NCBI GenBank assembly: GCA_035701115.1
Contig: DASSOA010000154.1
Span: 1 to 44,779, forward strand
Reading direction: 5' to 3'
Length of the DNA: 44,779 nt
DNA from: DASSKW01 sp035701115
GTDB taxonomy: Bacteria > Pseudomonadota > Gammaproteobacteria > Natronospirales > REEB76
Part shown: piece after piece, positions 24,505-32,568 of the stretch
Layout of the letters: the number at the start of each line of letters is the position of its first letter
Position numbering within the stretch: position 1 is the stretch's first letter
The notes under the pieces: model-generated
What the model saw: only the letters and a program-made list of their open reading frames with translations
Told to the model about the DNA's origin: nothing
The model's database searches: none
Position numbers and translations under genes: made by a program

Positions 24505-25908
24505 TCAGTCGCGCTGACCCTGCAGTTTGCGCGTAAGCGTATTACGCCCGACACCCAGCAGCCGCGCGGCGTGCTGCCGGTGTCCATCCGTCTGGCGCAG
24601 CGCCTCTTCGATGAGAATGCGTTCCAGTTCGCTGCTCGCTCGCTCGAATATCCCCGCTTGACCGGTCGCAAGTTGTGCACGGGCCCAGGTGCGCAACGAT
24701 GTTCCCCAGCTTTCGGTTGCGGCTCTCGCGTCTGAGTTTTCGCCGAGCAGCGTGGTGAGATCGCCGCGATGTATGATGCGGCCCGGCGCCATCAGGGTAA
24801 GGCGCCGGCACACGTTGCGCAGTTCGCGGACATTGCCGGACCAGATACGGTCGCGCAGCAGTTGCATGGCGTCTGCGGTCAAGCGCTTCGGTTCGCAGGC
24901 AAGTTCCTGTGCGGCCTTGCTCATGAAAAGATCGAGCAGTTGCGGAATGTCGTCGCGACGATCGCGCAGGGGCGGCACCTGGATGTGCATGACGTTGAGC
25001 CGGTGATAGAGGTCTTCGCGAAACTGTCCTGCCTTGACGCGCGCCTGCAAGTCCTGATGCGTCGCAGCCAGAATGCGCACGTCCACTTTGACCGGTTCGT
25101 GACCGCCAACACGGAAGAATTCACCTTCTGCCAGCACGCGCAGCAGACGGGTCTGCAATGCGGCTGACATGTCACCGATTTCGTCCAGGAACAGTGTCGC
25201 TCCGTGCGCCTGTTCGAAGCGCCCGATCCGGCGTGCCGTCGCGCCGGTAAACGCGCCGCGCTCATGACCGAACAGTTCTGATTCGAGAAGTTCCGCGGGA
25301 ATGGCGGCCGTGTTGAGCGCAACGAAAGGACGGTTGGCGCGCGGACTGTGGCGATGCAGCGCGCGCGCGACAAGTTCCTTGCCGCTGCCGGATTCGCCGG
25401 TAATCAGCACGGACACGCTGCTCTTTGCCAGCCGGCCGATGGCACGAAACACACTCTGCATGGCCGGCGCTTCACCAACCAGGACATCCTGCGTCACCGG
25501 CTCGTGCGCGCCCGGGGTGCGGACGTCCTTCTTCGTTACGGTCTGCGCGGCACGTGCGACGAGCGCAACCAGTTCGTCCAGATCGAACGGTTTCGGCAGA
25601 TATTCGAAGGCGCCGCCTTCGTAGGCGGCAACGGTACTGCCCAGATCGGAATGTGCAGTGACAACAATGACGGGGAGCGACGGATGGTCGGTGCGCAGCG
25701 TTCTCAACAGCGCCAGACCATCTTCACCGGGAAGACGGATATCGGTCACCAGCACGTCGGGTCGGGAGCCCGCCAATGCTTCCCGCATATCTTCAGCACT
25801 CACCAGGCTGCGCACACGATAACCGGCATCACTCAGGGCTTCACTCATGACAAGACGAAGCGAGGGATCGTCGTCGACGATCCAGACGTCATGCGGATTG
25901 TTGTTCAT
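24505..25908 (-). CDS. ntrC: Nitrogen regulation response regulator NtrC
   Basis: A 467-residue sigma-54 activator. The receiver domain has the phospho-acceptor Asp56 (TDIRLPGEDG). The AAA+ domain has Walker A GESGSGKE and the sigma-54-contacting GAFTGA loop (HERGAFTGATARR). The C-terminal Fis-type helix-turn-helix is GHRQHAARLLGVGRNTLTRKLQ. It activates glnA and other nitrogen genes when phosphorylated by NtrB. It overlaps the end of ntrB by 20 bases. A visible NtrC operator at the ntrB start (26986-27001) implies autoregulation. Confidence 0.97.
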   Translation of the reverse strand: MNNNPHDVWIVDDDPSLRLVMSEALSDAGYRVRSLVSAEDMREALAGSRPDVLVTDIRLPGEDGLALLRTLRTDHPSLPVIVVTAHSDLGSTVAAYEGGAFEYLPKPFDLDELVALVARAAQTVTKKDVRTPGAHEPVTQDVLVGEAPAMQSVFRAIGRLAKSSVSVLITGESGSGKELVARALHRHSPRANRPFVALNTAAIPAELLESELFGHERGAFTGATARRIGRFEQAHGATLFLDEIGDMSAALQTRLLRVLAEGEFFRVGGHEPVKVDVRILAATHQDLQARVKAGQFREDLYHRLNVMHIQVPPLRDRRDDIPQLLDLFMSKAAQELACEPKRLTADAMQLLRDRIWSGNVRELRNVCRRLTLMAPGRIIHRGDLTTLLGENSDARAATESWGTSLRTWARAQLATGQAGIFERASSELERILIEEALRQTDGHRQHAARLLGVGRNTLTRKLQGQRD

Positions 25909-26983
25909 AGCCGTTGCCTGCCGGAAGGAGAATGGTAAAGACAGTGTTGCCGGGTACGCTGCTGCATTCGATCAGACCGCCGTGACGATTGACCAGCTCC
26001 TGCGCAATGGCGAGTCCCAGACCGGTGCCGCGCGGCTTGCCGCTCACCAGTGGAATGAACAGGCGCGAATGCAGTTCAGGTGAAATGCCTGGGCCGTCGT
26101 CAATGATGTCGATGCTGGTTACCAAGCGGTGGCGTATGCCGTTCAGTGTGTACTGACGTGCAATGCGGGTCCGGAACGTGATGGTGCCCGTGCCGGCGAT
26201 TGCTTCGGCGGCATTGCGTGCGATATTGATAAGCACTTGCGTGATTTCATCGCGGTCCAGCGCCGGCTCCGGCAGGCTCGGATCAAAGTCGCGTTGCCAG
26301 CGTAGACGGGCACCGTGTTCGGCGCTGAGCAGATTGATCACGTGATCAATCATTTCATGGACGTTGGTCGGGGTGCGCTGCGGCGGCCGCGTCGGCCCGA
26401 GCAGACTATCCACGAGCGCAGCCAGGCGATCGGCTTCCTGCATGATGATGCGCGTGTAGCTGCGCAGCGGCGGCTCCTCGAGCTTGCGATCGAGCAATTG
26501 CGCTGCGCCTCGCATGCCGCCCAGGGGATTCTTCACCTCGTGCGCCAGGCGCAGCGCCAGCGCACGCGAGGCGGTGTGTCGGGTGCTCAGCTCCTCTTCA
26601 CGGCTGATGTGCAGATGCCGCTCCAGCGGAGTCAGTTCAACCAGGAGGTTGGGGGGCTGTTCGCTTTCCGACACCGGCGTCACGGTGATGTCCACCGTGA
26701 TCCTGCGGGCAGGCGAGCTGAATTCGAGCGTGGTTTCGCGGCGGGTGCAGGTTTCGCCGCTGGCGTGTGCGCGTGCCAGCGTGCTCAGCAGATCGCTGGC
26801 GGCGGGGAGACACGATTCCACACGGCTGCCGACAACCTGCAGGCCGGGCAGTCCCAACAGGGTTTCGGCGGCCGGATTCAGATAGAGGATGGTGGACGCG
26901 GCATCAAGCCAGAGAATCCCGGTCGTCTGGTTCTCGATCAGCGTGGCCAGAAGGACAGCTTGGGTCGCACCATCTTTGTGCAT
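25889..26983 (-). CDS. glnL: Nitrogen regulation sensor kinase NtrB
   Basis: A 364-residue soluble two-component kinase/phosphatase. It has a PAS domain (about 12-110, GILWLDAASTILYLNPAAETLLG), a dimerisation/H-box helix with phospho-acceptor His148 (LAHEVKNPLGGMRGAAQLL) and an HATPase domain with N box NIARNAAEA, DDGPGISPE and KPRGTGLGLAIA. It phosphorylates NtrC under nitrogen limitation, controlled by PII. I use the ATG at 26983; a GTG two codons earlier (26989) lies inside the NtrC operator. No ribosome-binding site is visible before either start, and a TATACT box ends seven bases before the ATG, so the mRNA may be leaderless. Confidence 0.95.
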   Translation of the reverse strand: MHKDGATQAVLLATLIENQTTGILWLDAASTILYLNPAAETLLGLPGLQVVGSRVESCLPAASDLLSTLARAHASGETCTRRETTLEFSSPARRITVDITVTPVSESEQPPNLLVELTPLERHLHISREEELSTRHTASRALALRLAHEVKNPLGGMRGAAQLLDRKLEEPPLRSYTRIIMQEADRLAALVDSLLGPTRPPQRTPTNVHEMIDHVINLLSAEHGARLRWQRDFDPSLPEPALDRDEITQVLINIARNAAEAIAGTGTITFRTRIARQYTLNGIRHRLVTSIDIIDDGPGISPELHSRLFIPLVSGKPRGTGLGLAIAQELVNRHGGLIECSSVPGNTVFTILLPAGNGYEQQSA

Positions 26984-26985
26984 GA

Positions 26986-27001
26986 GCACCAGTATAGTGC
27001 A
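26986..27001 (-). promoter_or_regulatory. NtrC operator and -10 box at the ntrBC promoter
   Basis: On the minus strand the sequence is TGCACTATACTGGTGC, which fits the NtrC dyad GCAC-N7-GTGC and closely resembles my recollection of the operator before E. coli glnL. It contains TATACT, a good -10 hexamer, and ends three bases before the ntrB ATG. NtrC binding here would block transcription from this promoter. Confidence 0.72.
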
Positions 27002-27008
27002 AAACTAC

Positions 27009-27557
27009 TTATGCGGGCGGCTTTCCGTGGAAAACCGTGGTTTGATGCAGATAGAACGTGACCGGTGCGGCTTTGATGGTTTGACCGTCCGCAGTATTCA
27101 GTGTCGCCGAGACGGTGTGTTCGCCCCGGTCCAGATCATCGAAGGTCACCGAGGTCTGCGCCACCGGGCCCAACGGTTTGCCGTCGAGTTCGAATGTAAC
27201 GGTGTCGCCGGGTCCGAGGCCGGGTGACACGTTGGCCGACACGGTTACGCTGCGTGTGTTCCACACCGATGATTGCTGGGCGGGCGATGTAATCGCGATG
27301 GTGTAATGGGTCTCGGCGGGGGGTGGCGGCGTGGGACGCCGATCGCCCTGTACCGCGCGGGTCTCGTTCGATGAACCCGCTTCAGCGGGCGCCGAATAGC
27401 TCTGCGGCTGTGCGATCTTGATTTTCTCGGCCCCCGGGTGGGGCTTGTCGGAATAATGCACATTGCCCTGTGCATCTACCCATTTATAGACCTGGTCGGC
27501 ATGCGCCGCGTTCAACGCGGTCAGTGCAGCGAGGAGAATGACGGCGATCCACTTCAT
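27009..27557 (-). CDS. DUF4124 domain exported protein
   Basis: A 182-residue protein with a signal peptide (MKWIAVILLAALTALNAAHA, cleavage near 20/21). An N-terminal DUF4124 domain follows (DQVYKWVDAQGNVHYSDKPHPGA, residues 21-43), the short domain found at the start of many gammaproteobacterial periplasmic proteins. A Pro/Ser-rich linker leads to an Ig/fibronectin-like beta-sandwich (SVTVSANVSPGLGPGDTVTFELDGKPLG). Its position between glnA and ntrB is shared in several gammaproteobacteria. The function is unknown; it probably lacks enzymatic activity. It ends just upstream of the ntrB operator. Confidence 0.9.
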   Translation of the reverse strand: MKWIAVILLAALTALNAAHADQVYKWVDAQGNVHYSDKPHPGAEKIKIAQPQSYSAPAEAGSSNETRAVQGDRRPTPPPPAETHYTIAITSPAQQSSVWNTRSVTVSANVSPGLGPGDTVTFELDGKPLGPVAQTSVTFDDLDRGEHTVSATLNTADGQTIKAAPVTFYLHQTTVFHGKPPA

Positions 27558-27608
27558 GCGCGCAGCCTAGGCCAGAAGCGGTGCGGGGGCAAGCGCACCG
27601 GTCACCGT

Positions 27609-27848
27609 TTAATGAAACGCGGCAGAACGGGATCCGGATGACTCCGGGTCAGAAGCAGAGATCGCGGGTGGAAAAGCGGATGGGCTGAAGGGCTGTGGGC
27701 TAGAGGCTGGCTTGGCCGGTTCCCGGAGGCTGCGCTGCCACCAGCCGACATCCCACCACTTTCCGAACTTGTGGCCCGCGCGCCGGTACGTCCCCACCGG
27801 TTCGAATCCGAGTGCCCGATGCAGCCCGACACTCGCCGAGTTTGGCGA
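27609..27848 (-). pseudogene. Truncated GNAT (phosphinothricin-type) acetyltransferase, C-terminal remnant
   Basis: The minus-strand frame from about 27848 to 27717 encodes SPNSASVGLHRALGF, EPVGTYRRAGHKFGKW and WDVGWWQRSLREP. This is the C-terminal acetyl-CoA-binding and dimer region of Pat/Bar-like N-acetyltransferases. There is no start codon or N-terminal two-thirds: the homology is cut off just before the palindrome at 27878-27910, next to the end of glnA. The frame then runs past the family's usual end into low-complexity sequence before a TAA at 27609. It is most likely a gene fossil left by a deletion, or an acquired fragment, and not expressed as a functional enzyme. Confidence 0.72.
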
Positions 27849-27877
27849 CGCGCATCTCCACGCTGCGCCCTTCGAAT

Positions 27878-27910
27878 GGAACGGCCACGCCGCCGTGGCG
27901 TGGCCGTTCC
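27878..27910. repeat. Perfect 14-bp inverted repeat downstream of glnA
   Basis: GGAACGGCCACGCC (27878-27891) and GGCGTGGCCGTTCC (27897-27910) pair perfectly around GCCGT. It lies 13 bases after the glnA stop. No T-run follows on the minus strand, so it is either a T-less transcript-end or mRNA-stability hairpin, or the scar at the break point of the truncated acetyltransferase gene. Confidence 0.8.
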
Positions 27911-27922
27911 GGTGGACGTGCC

Positions 27923-29341
27923 TCAGAGGCTGTAATACAGATCGAATTCAACCGGGTGCGTGGTCATGCGCAAACGGGTGACTTCCTGCATCTTGAGTCC
28001 GATGTAGGCATCGATCACGTCGTCGGTAAACACGCCGCCGGCCTTGAGGAACGCGCGGTCGCGGTCCAGATGATCGAGTGCCATGTCGAGTGCGTAACAC
28101 ACCTGCGGGATGTTCTTCTCTTCTTCCGGCGGCAGGTTATACAGATCCTTGTCCATCGCTTCGCCTGGATGAATCTTGTTCTGGATGCCGTCGAGGCCCG
28201 CCATCATCATCGCGCTGAAGGCGAGATAGGGATTCGCGGTGGAATCGGGGAAACGCACTTCAATGCGGCGTTTCTTCGGGTTCGCCACATACGGAATGCG
28301 GATCGAGGCGGAGCGGTTGCGGGCCGAATAGGCGAGCATCACGGGCGCTTCGAAATGCGGCACCAGACGCTTGTAGCTGTTGGTGCTGGCATTGGTGAAC
28401 GCGTTGAGCGCGCGGGCATGCTTGATGATGCCGCCAATGTAGTAGAGCGCGGTTTCCGACAGGCCGCCGTACAGATTGCCGCTGAACAGGTTCTTGCCGT
28501 CTTTCGCCAGCGACTGATGCACGTGCATGCCGCTGCCGTTGTCGCCGACCAGTGGTTTTGGCATGAAGGTCGCGGTCTTGCCGTAGGCGTGTGCGACGTT
28601 CATCACGGCATACTTGAGGATCTGCACTTCGTCGGCCTTCTTCAGCAAGGTGCCGAAGCCGACGCCGATTTCGCACTGGCCCGCGGTCGCGACTTCGTGA
28701 TGGTGCACTTCGGTCAGGAGGCCCATCTCTTCGAGCGTCAGGCACATGGCGGAGCGGATGTCCTGCAGCGCGTCCACCGGCGGGACCGGGAAATAACCGC
28801 CCTTCACGCCCGGGCGATGACCGAAGTTACCGTCATCATACGCGCGCTCGGAATTCCAGCCCGCTTCCTGACTGTCGATCTTGTAGAAGCAACCGCTGAT
28901 ATCGGCGCCCCAGCGGATGTCGTCGAAGATGAAAAATTCATTTTCCGGACCGAAGTAGGCGGTGTCGGCGATGCCGGTGGATTTCAGATACGCTTCCGCG
29001 CGTTTCGCGAGCGAACGGGGGTCGCGGCCGTATCCCTGCATGGTGGACGGTTCGATGACGTCGCAACGCAGATTGAGGGTGGTTTCCTCGAAGAACGGAT
29101 CGATCACGGCGGTGGCCGCATCCGGCATCAGGATCATGTCGGACTCGTTGATGCCTTTCCAGCCCGCGATGGACGAGCCGTCGAACATCTTGCCGTCTTC
29201 GAACAGTTCCGCGTCAACCGTGTGCGCGGGCACGCTGACGTGCTGTTCCTTGCCGCGGGTATCGGTGAAGCGGAAGTCCACGAACTTCACACCTTCTTTT
29301 GCGATCAGGTCGATCACGTCCTTGCCGGTTTTGGTAGTCAT
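27923..29341 (-). CDS. glnA: Glutamine synthetase, type I
   Basis: A 472-residue dodecameric enzyme (ATP + glutamate + NH3 to glutamine), exactly the usual GSI length. MTTKTGKDVIDLIAKEGVKF starts at ATG 29341 with GGAGA upstream. DGSSIAGWKGINESDM, the metal/active-site stretches FGPENEFFIFD and HHEVATAGQCEIG, VGDNGSGMHVHQS, and the adenylylation loop DLYNLPPEE (Tyr401) are all present, so it is of the adenylylated GSI-beta type. Transcription is expected from the sigma-54 promoter at 29391-29406 under NtrC control. A longer in-frame start at 29473 would run through that promoter and is rejected. Confidence 0.98.
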   Translation of the reverse strand: MTTKTGKDVIDLIAKEGVKFVDFRFTDTRGKEQHVSVPAHTVDAELFEDGKMFDGSSIAGWKGINESDMILMPDAATAVIDPFFEETTLNLRCDVIEPSTMQGYGRDPRSLAKRAEAYLKSTGIADTAYFGPENEFFIFDDIRWGADISGCFYKIDSQEAGWNSERAYDDGNFGHRPGVKGGYFPVPPVDALQDIRSAMCLTLEEMGLLTEVHHHEVATAGQCEIGVGFGTLLKKADEVQILKYAVMNVAHAYGKTATFMPKPLVGDNGSGMHVHQSLAKDGKNLFSGNLYGGLSETALYYIGGIIKHARALNAFTNASTNSYKRLVPHFEAPVMLAYSARNRSASIRIPYVANPKKRRIEVRFPDSTANPYLAFSAMMMAGLDGIQNKIHPGEAMDKDLYNLPPEEEKNIPQVCYALDMALDHLDRDRAFLKAGGVFTDDVIDAYIGLKMQEVTRLRMTTHPVEFDLYYSL

Positions 29342-29390
29342 GCGGATAAGTCTCCGAACGGGGTTGAGTGAACTGACTGCTGAAGATAGA

Positions 29391-29406
29391 AGCAGGAATC
29401 GTGCCA
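29391..29406 (-). promoter_or_regulatory. Sigma-54 (-24/-12) promoter of glnA
   Basis: The minus strand reads TGGCACGATTCCTGCT, matching TGGCACG-N4-TTGC(A/T) with a single change (CTGCT for TTGCT) and the correct GG-to-GC spacing. It lies about 50 bases before the glnA ATG and about 50 bases downstream of an NtrC palindrome. Confidence 0.88.
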
Positions 29407-29455
29407 AAAGTGACTTGAGGATTTGGAGGCTTCCCGCACGTGAAATGCACGCGGT

Positions 29456-29472
29456 TGCACCAAGTTGGTGCA
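29456..29472 (-). promoter_or_regulatory. NtrC-binding palindrome upstream of glnA
   Basis: TGCACCAAGTTGGTGCA is a perfect 7-bp dyad with a 3-base centre and matches the NtrC consensus GCAC-N7-GTGC. It is about 50 bases upstream of the sigma-54 -24 element, a normal enhancer position. A weaker half-site (ATGCACG, 29445-29451) lies between them. Confidence 0.88.
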
Positions 29473-29531
29473 CCCTGAATACGAAAATGATTAGGCGCTT
29501 CAGTTGAGTACAAGGCTCTGGGTCGACAGGC

Positions 29532-29537
29532 TATACT
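29532..29537 (+). promoter_or_regulatory. Possible -10 box for glyQS
   Basis: TATACT lies 45 bases before the glyQ ATG in the divergent glnA-glyQ region. The best upstream hexamer (TTGAGT at 29504-29509) is 22 bases away, too far for a normal sigma-70 spacer, so only the -10 element is proposed. Confidence 0.4.
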
Positions 29538-29581
29538 TGCCGGCCTCGCAAACCGGGCGGCGGGTCGCCCCAACAATTCCA

Positions 29582-30493
29582 ATGGGCGCGACTAAAACCG
29601 TGACGTTTCAAGAGCTTATTTTAACCCTGCAATCCTACTGGTCGGGACAGGGCTGCGTGCTGATGCAACCCTACGACATGGAAATGGGTGCGGGGACCTT
29701 CCATCCGGCGACGTTCCTGCGGGCGCTCGGGCCTGAACCCTGGTCCGCCGCCTACGTGCAGCCGTCGCGCCGACCCACCGATGGCCGCTACGGCGAAAAT
29801 CCGAATCGCCTGCAGCACTACTACCAGTTCCAGGTGGTCATCAAACCGTCTCCCGACATCATTCAGGACCTCTATCTGGGGTCGCTCCGGGCGCTGGGCG
29901 TGGATCCCCTGGTGCACGACATCCGCTTCGTCGAGGACAACTGGGAATCGCCGACGCTCGGCGCCTGGGGTCTCGGCTGGGAGGTTTGGCTGGACGGGAT
30001 GGAGATTTCCCAATTCACGTATTTCCAGCAGGTCGGCGGACTCGAATGTCGCCCCGTCACCGGCGAAATTACCTATGGCCTTGAACGTCTGGCCATGTAC
30101 CTGCAGGGCGTTGAAAACGTGTTCGATCTGGTCTGGACCGACGGGTCGCTCGGACGGGTGAGTTACGGCGACGTGTATCACCAGAACGAAGTGGAGCAAT
30201 CCAGGTACAACTTCGAACTGGCCGATACGGCAACGTTGTTCAAATGGTTCGACTGGTGCGAATCGGAATGCACGCGGCTGCTCGATGCAGGCTTGCCGTT
30301 GCCGGCTTACGAAATGGTGCTGCGTGCGTCGCACAGTTTCAACCTGCTGGACGCACGCAAGGCCATCTCCGTCACCGAGCGGCAGCGATATATCCTCCGG
30401 GTACGGACCCTCGCGCGCGCGGTCGCGGAGTCCTATTACGCGTCGCGGGAAGCACTCGGCTTTCCGATGTTGCAAAAGGTGCCGGCTGAATGA
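29582..30493 (+). CDS. glyQ: Glycine-tRNA ligase alpha subunit
   Basis: A 303-residue class II aminoacyl-tRNA synthetase subunit of the bacterial alpha2beta2 GlyRS. TFQELILTLQSYWSGQGCVL, QPYDMEMGAGTFHPATFLRALGPEPW and QPSRRPTDGRYGENPNRLQHYYQFQV are near-invariant. The ATG at 29582 fits the family length; an in-frame start at 29504 would add 26 unconserved residues across the promoter region. Its TGA overlaps the glyS ATG (ATGA), so the two subunits are coupled. Confidence 0.97.
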   Translation: MGATKTVTFQELILTLQSYWSGQGCVLMQPYDMEMGAGTFHPATFLRALGPEPWSAAYVQPSRRPTDGRYGENPNRLQHYYQFQVVIKPSPDIIQDLYLGSLRALGVDPLVHDIRFVEDNWESPTLGAWGLGWEVWLDGMEISQFTYFQQVGGLECRPVTGEITYGLERLAMYLQGVENVFDLVWTDGSLGRVSYGDVYHQNEVEQSRYNFELADTATLFKWFDWCESECTRLLDAGLPLPAYEMVLRASHSFNLLDARKAISVTERQRYILRVRTLARAVAESYYASREALGFPMLQKVPAE

Positions 30494-32568
30494 AACACGC
30501 GGACTTTCTGGTCGAGATCGGCACCGAAGAACTGCCACCGAAGGCGCTCAAGTCCCTGGCTGAGGCGTTTTATTCGGGAATCCTGGCGAGTCTGACCGCG
30601 GCCGGTGTTTCCGGCAGCGCCGGTGAATATTATTTCTCGCCACGGCGTCTTGCCGTGCGCATACGCCAGGTGCCGGCGCAAAAGGAACACAGCATTCAGG
30701 AGCGCCTTGGCCCGGCGGTGCAGGCGGCGTTCGACAAGGACGGCAAACCGAGCAAGGCGGCGGAAGGATTTGCGAATTCGGTTGGCACCACGGTGGACAA
30801 ACTGCAACGCAGGATGACTGACAAAGGCGAGCGGCTTGCGTATACCCTGACGCTTTCCGGCAAGCCGACCGTGGAACTGCTGCCTGGCATCGTCGCCGAG
30901 GCGCTGAAGAAGCTGCCGATTCCGAAGCGCATGCGTTGGGGCGCCGGTGACGCCGAATTCGTGCGACCGGTGCACTGGATCGTCATGCTGTTTGGAAACG
31001 GGGTCATTGCCGGCGAATTATTTGGCATCGCTGCCGGTCGGCAGACCTACGGCCACCGTTTTCACGCGCCTGCGGCAATCACCTTGCAGACGCCTGACGA
31101 CTACCCGCAGGTGCTGGAGCAGCGCGGCTACGTCAGGGTCAATGACGCGGCCGGCAGTCTCTCGGAACGGATTCGCGCGATGACGGCGGCGGCGGCCGGC
31201 AAGCTGGGTGGCAAAGCGGAAAGTCTCGAGTCCGGTCTTGCCGACGAAGTCGCGGCGCTCAACGAATGGCCGGTTCCGGTGGTCGGCAACATTCCCGAAC
31301 GGTTCATGTCGCTGCCGGAAGAAGTGCTGATTACTACCATCGAAACCCATCAGCGTTACTTTCCGGTGCGCGGCGCTGACGGCCGGTTGCTGCCCAAGTT
31401 CATCACGTTCGCCAACATCGAGTCGAAAGATCCGGATGTCGTCCGGCGCGGCAATGAACGGGTGATCACGCCACGGCTGCAGGATGCCGCGTTCTTCTGG
31501 GAGCTCGATCGCAAAACCTCGCTGGCCAGTCGTATTCCGGAACTGGACAGGGTCGTGTTCCAGAAGCAGCTCGGTTCGTACGGCGACAAGGCGCGGCGCG
31601 TTACCGCGTTGGCCGGTCATGTTGCGGAACGGATTGGCGCCGATATCGAACCGGCGCAGCGCGCGGCGGCTCTTTCCAAATGCGACTTGTTGTCTAACCT
31701 GGTGGGCGAGTTCCCGGAACTGCAGGGAACCATGGGTAGATACTTCGCGCTTCACGATGGCGAAGCGGGTGAGGTTGCCGAGGCGATCGAGGAACAATAC
31801 CTGCCGCGGTTTGCCGGTGACCGGCTGCCGGCCGGTAAGCCGGGCCAGGCGCTGGCGATCGCCGACAAGATTGATACGGTCTGCGGCATTTTCGCAATCG
31901 GGCAGGCCCCAACCGGCGACAAGGATCCATTCGCCTTGCGCCGTCAGGCGCTCGGTGTACTGCGCATCATCATCGAGTGCGGTCTTGAACTCGATCTGTC
32001 GGACCTGGTGACGTTCGCCACACGTCAGTTCGACCGGCAGCCGGCACAGGGGCAACTGCTTGCGGTGCTCAACTTTTTCATGGAACGGTTGCGGACCTAC
32101 TATGTGGATAAGGGCATTCGCAAGGACGTGTTCGACGCCGTGCTGGCACGCGACGTGACCAATCCGTCTGAATTCAACCGCCGCATCAATGGCGTGCAGG
32201 CATTCATGCAACTGCCGGACGCTGCAAACCTCGCGGCAGCAAACAAGCGGATCAGCAACATTCTGCGCCAGGCGGATACGTCCGGCAAACAACCCGACGC
32301 GACGCTGTTTGAAACCTCGTCGGAAATTTCGCTGCAAGCCGCCATGGACACCCTGAACAGGGAGGTCGCGCCGTTTCTGAAGACGGGCGATTACGCGGCT
32401 GTGCTGACGCGGCTTGCCGCTTTGCGCGCGCCTGTGGATGCATTTTTTGACAAGGTCATGGTCATGGCGGACGACCCGGTTCAACGGGATAATCGTCTTG
32501 CGTTGCTCGGCCGACTGCAGCAGATGTTCCTGCAGATTGCGGATTTGTCGCGAATCCAGGTGGACTGA
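30490..32568 (+). CDS. glyS: Glycine-tRNA ligase beta subunit
   Basis: A 692-residue beta subunit, which carries tRNA-recognition and HD-like domains. DFLVEIGTEELPPKAL opens the protein. RMRWGAGDAEFVRPVHWIV, YGHRFHAP, TTIETHQRYF, GSYGDKARRV, LVGEFPELQGTMGRYFA and KDPFALRRQALGVLRI are typical. It overlaps glyQ by four bases and gmhB by one base, forming glyQ-glyS-gmhB-plsC, an order common in gammaproteobacteria. Confidence 0.97.
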   Translation: MKHADFLVEIGTEELPPKALKSLAEAFYSGILASLTAAGVSGSAGEYYFSPRRLAVRIRQVPAQKEHSIQERLGPAVQAAFDKDGKPSKAAEGFANSVGTTVDKLQRRMTDKGERLAYTLTLSGKPTVELLPGIVAEALKKLPIPKRMRWGAGDAEFVRPVHWIVMLFGNGVIAGELFGIAAGRQTYGHRFHAPAAITLQTPDDYPQVLEQRGYVRVNDAAGSLSERIRAMTAAAAGKLGGKAESLESGLADEVAALNEWPVPVVGNIPERFMSLPEEVLITTIETHQRYFPVRGADGRLLPKFITFANIESKDPDVVRRGNERVITPRLQDAAFFWELDRKTSLASRIPELDRVVFQKQLGSYGDKARRVTALAGHVAERIGADIEPAQRAAALSKCDLLSNLVGEFPELQGTMGRYFALHDGEAGEVAEAIEEQYLPRFAGDRLPAGKPGQALAIADKIDTVCGIFAIGQAPTGDKDPFALRRQALGVLRIIIECGLELDLSDLVTFATRQFDRQPAQGQLLAVLNFFMERLRTYYVDKGIRKDVFDAVLARDVTNPSEFNRRINGVQAFMQLPDAANLAAANKRISNILRQADTSGKQPDATLFETSSEISLQAAMDTLNREVAPFLKTGDYAAVLTRLAALRAPVDAFFDKVMVMADDPVQRDNRLALLGRLQQMFLQIADLSRIQVD

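Larger units (their letters stand above)
27558..27922. other. Intergenic region with acetyltransferase remnant and a long palindrome
   Basis: There are 365 bases between glnA and the DUF4124 gene. They contain the 3' part of a GNAT acetyltransferase gene (see the pseudogene) and a perfect 14-bp inverted repeat at 27878-27910. No intact gene is present. Confidence 0.75.

Noticed and set aside
27878..27910. Intrinsic terminator of glnA
   Set aside because: The stem is excellent, but no run of T follows it on the minus strand, so I list it only as an inverted repeat.
27812..29371. Long plus-strand open frame opposite glnA (about 520 codons)
   Set aside because: It mirrors the glnA coding frame; high GC at third positions keeps the antisense frame open. 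No recognisable protein motif.
31018..32484. Long minus-strand open frame opposite glyS
   Set aside because: Antisense shadow of glyS with biased composition and no ribosome-binding site or homology signal.
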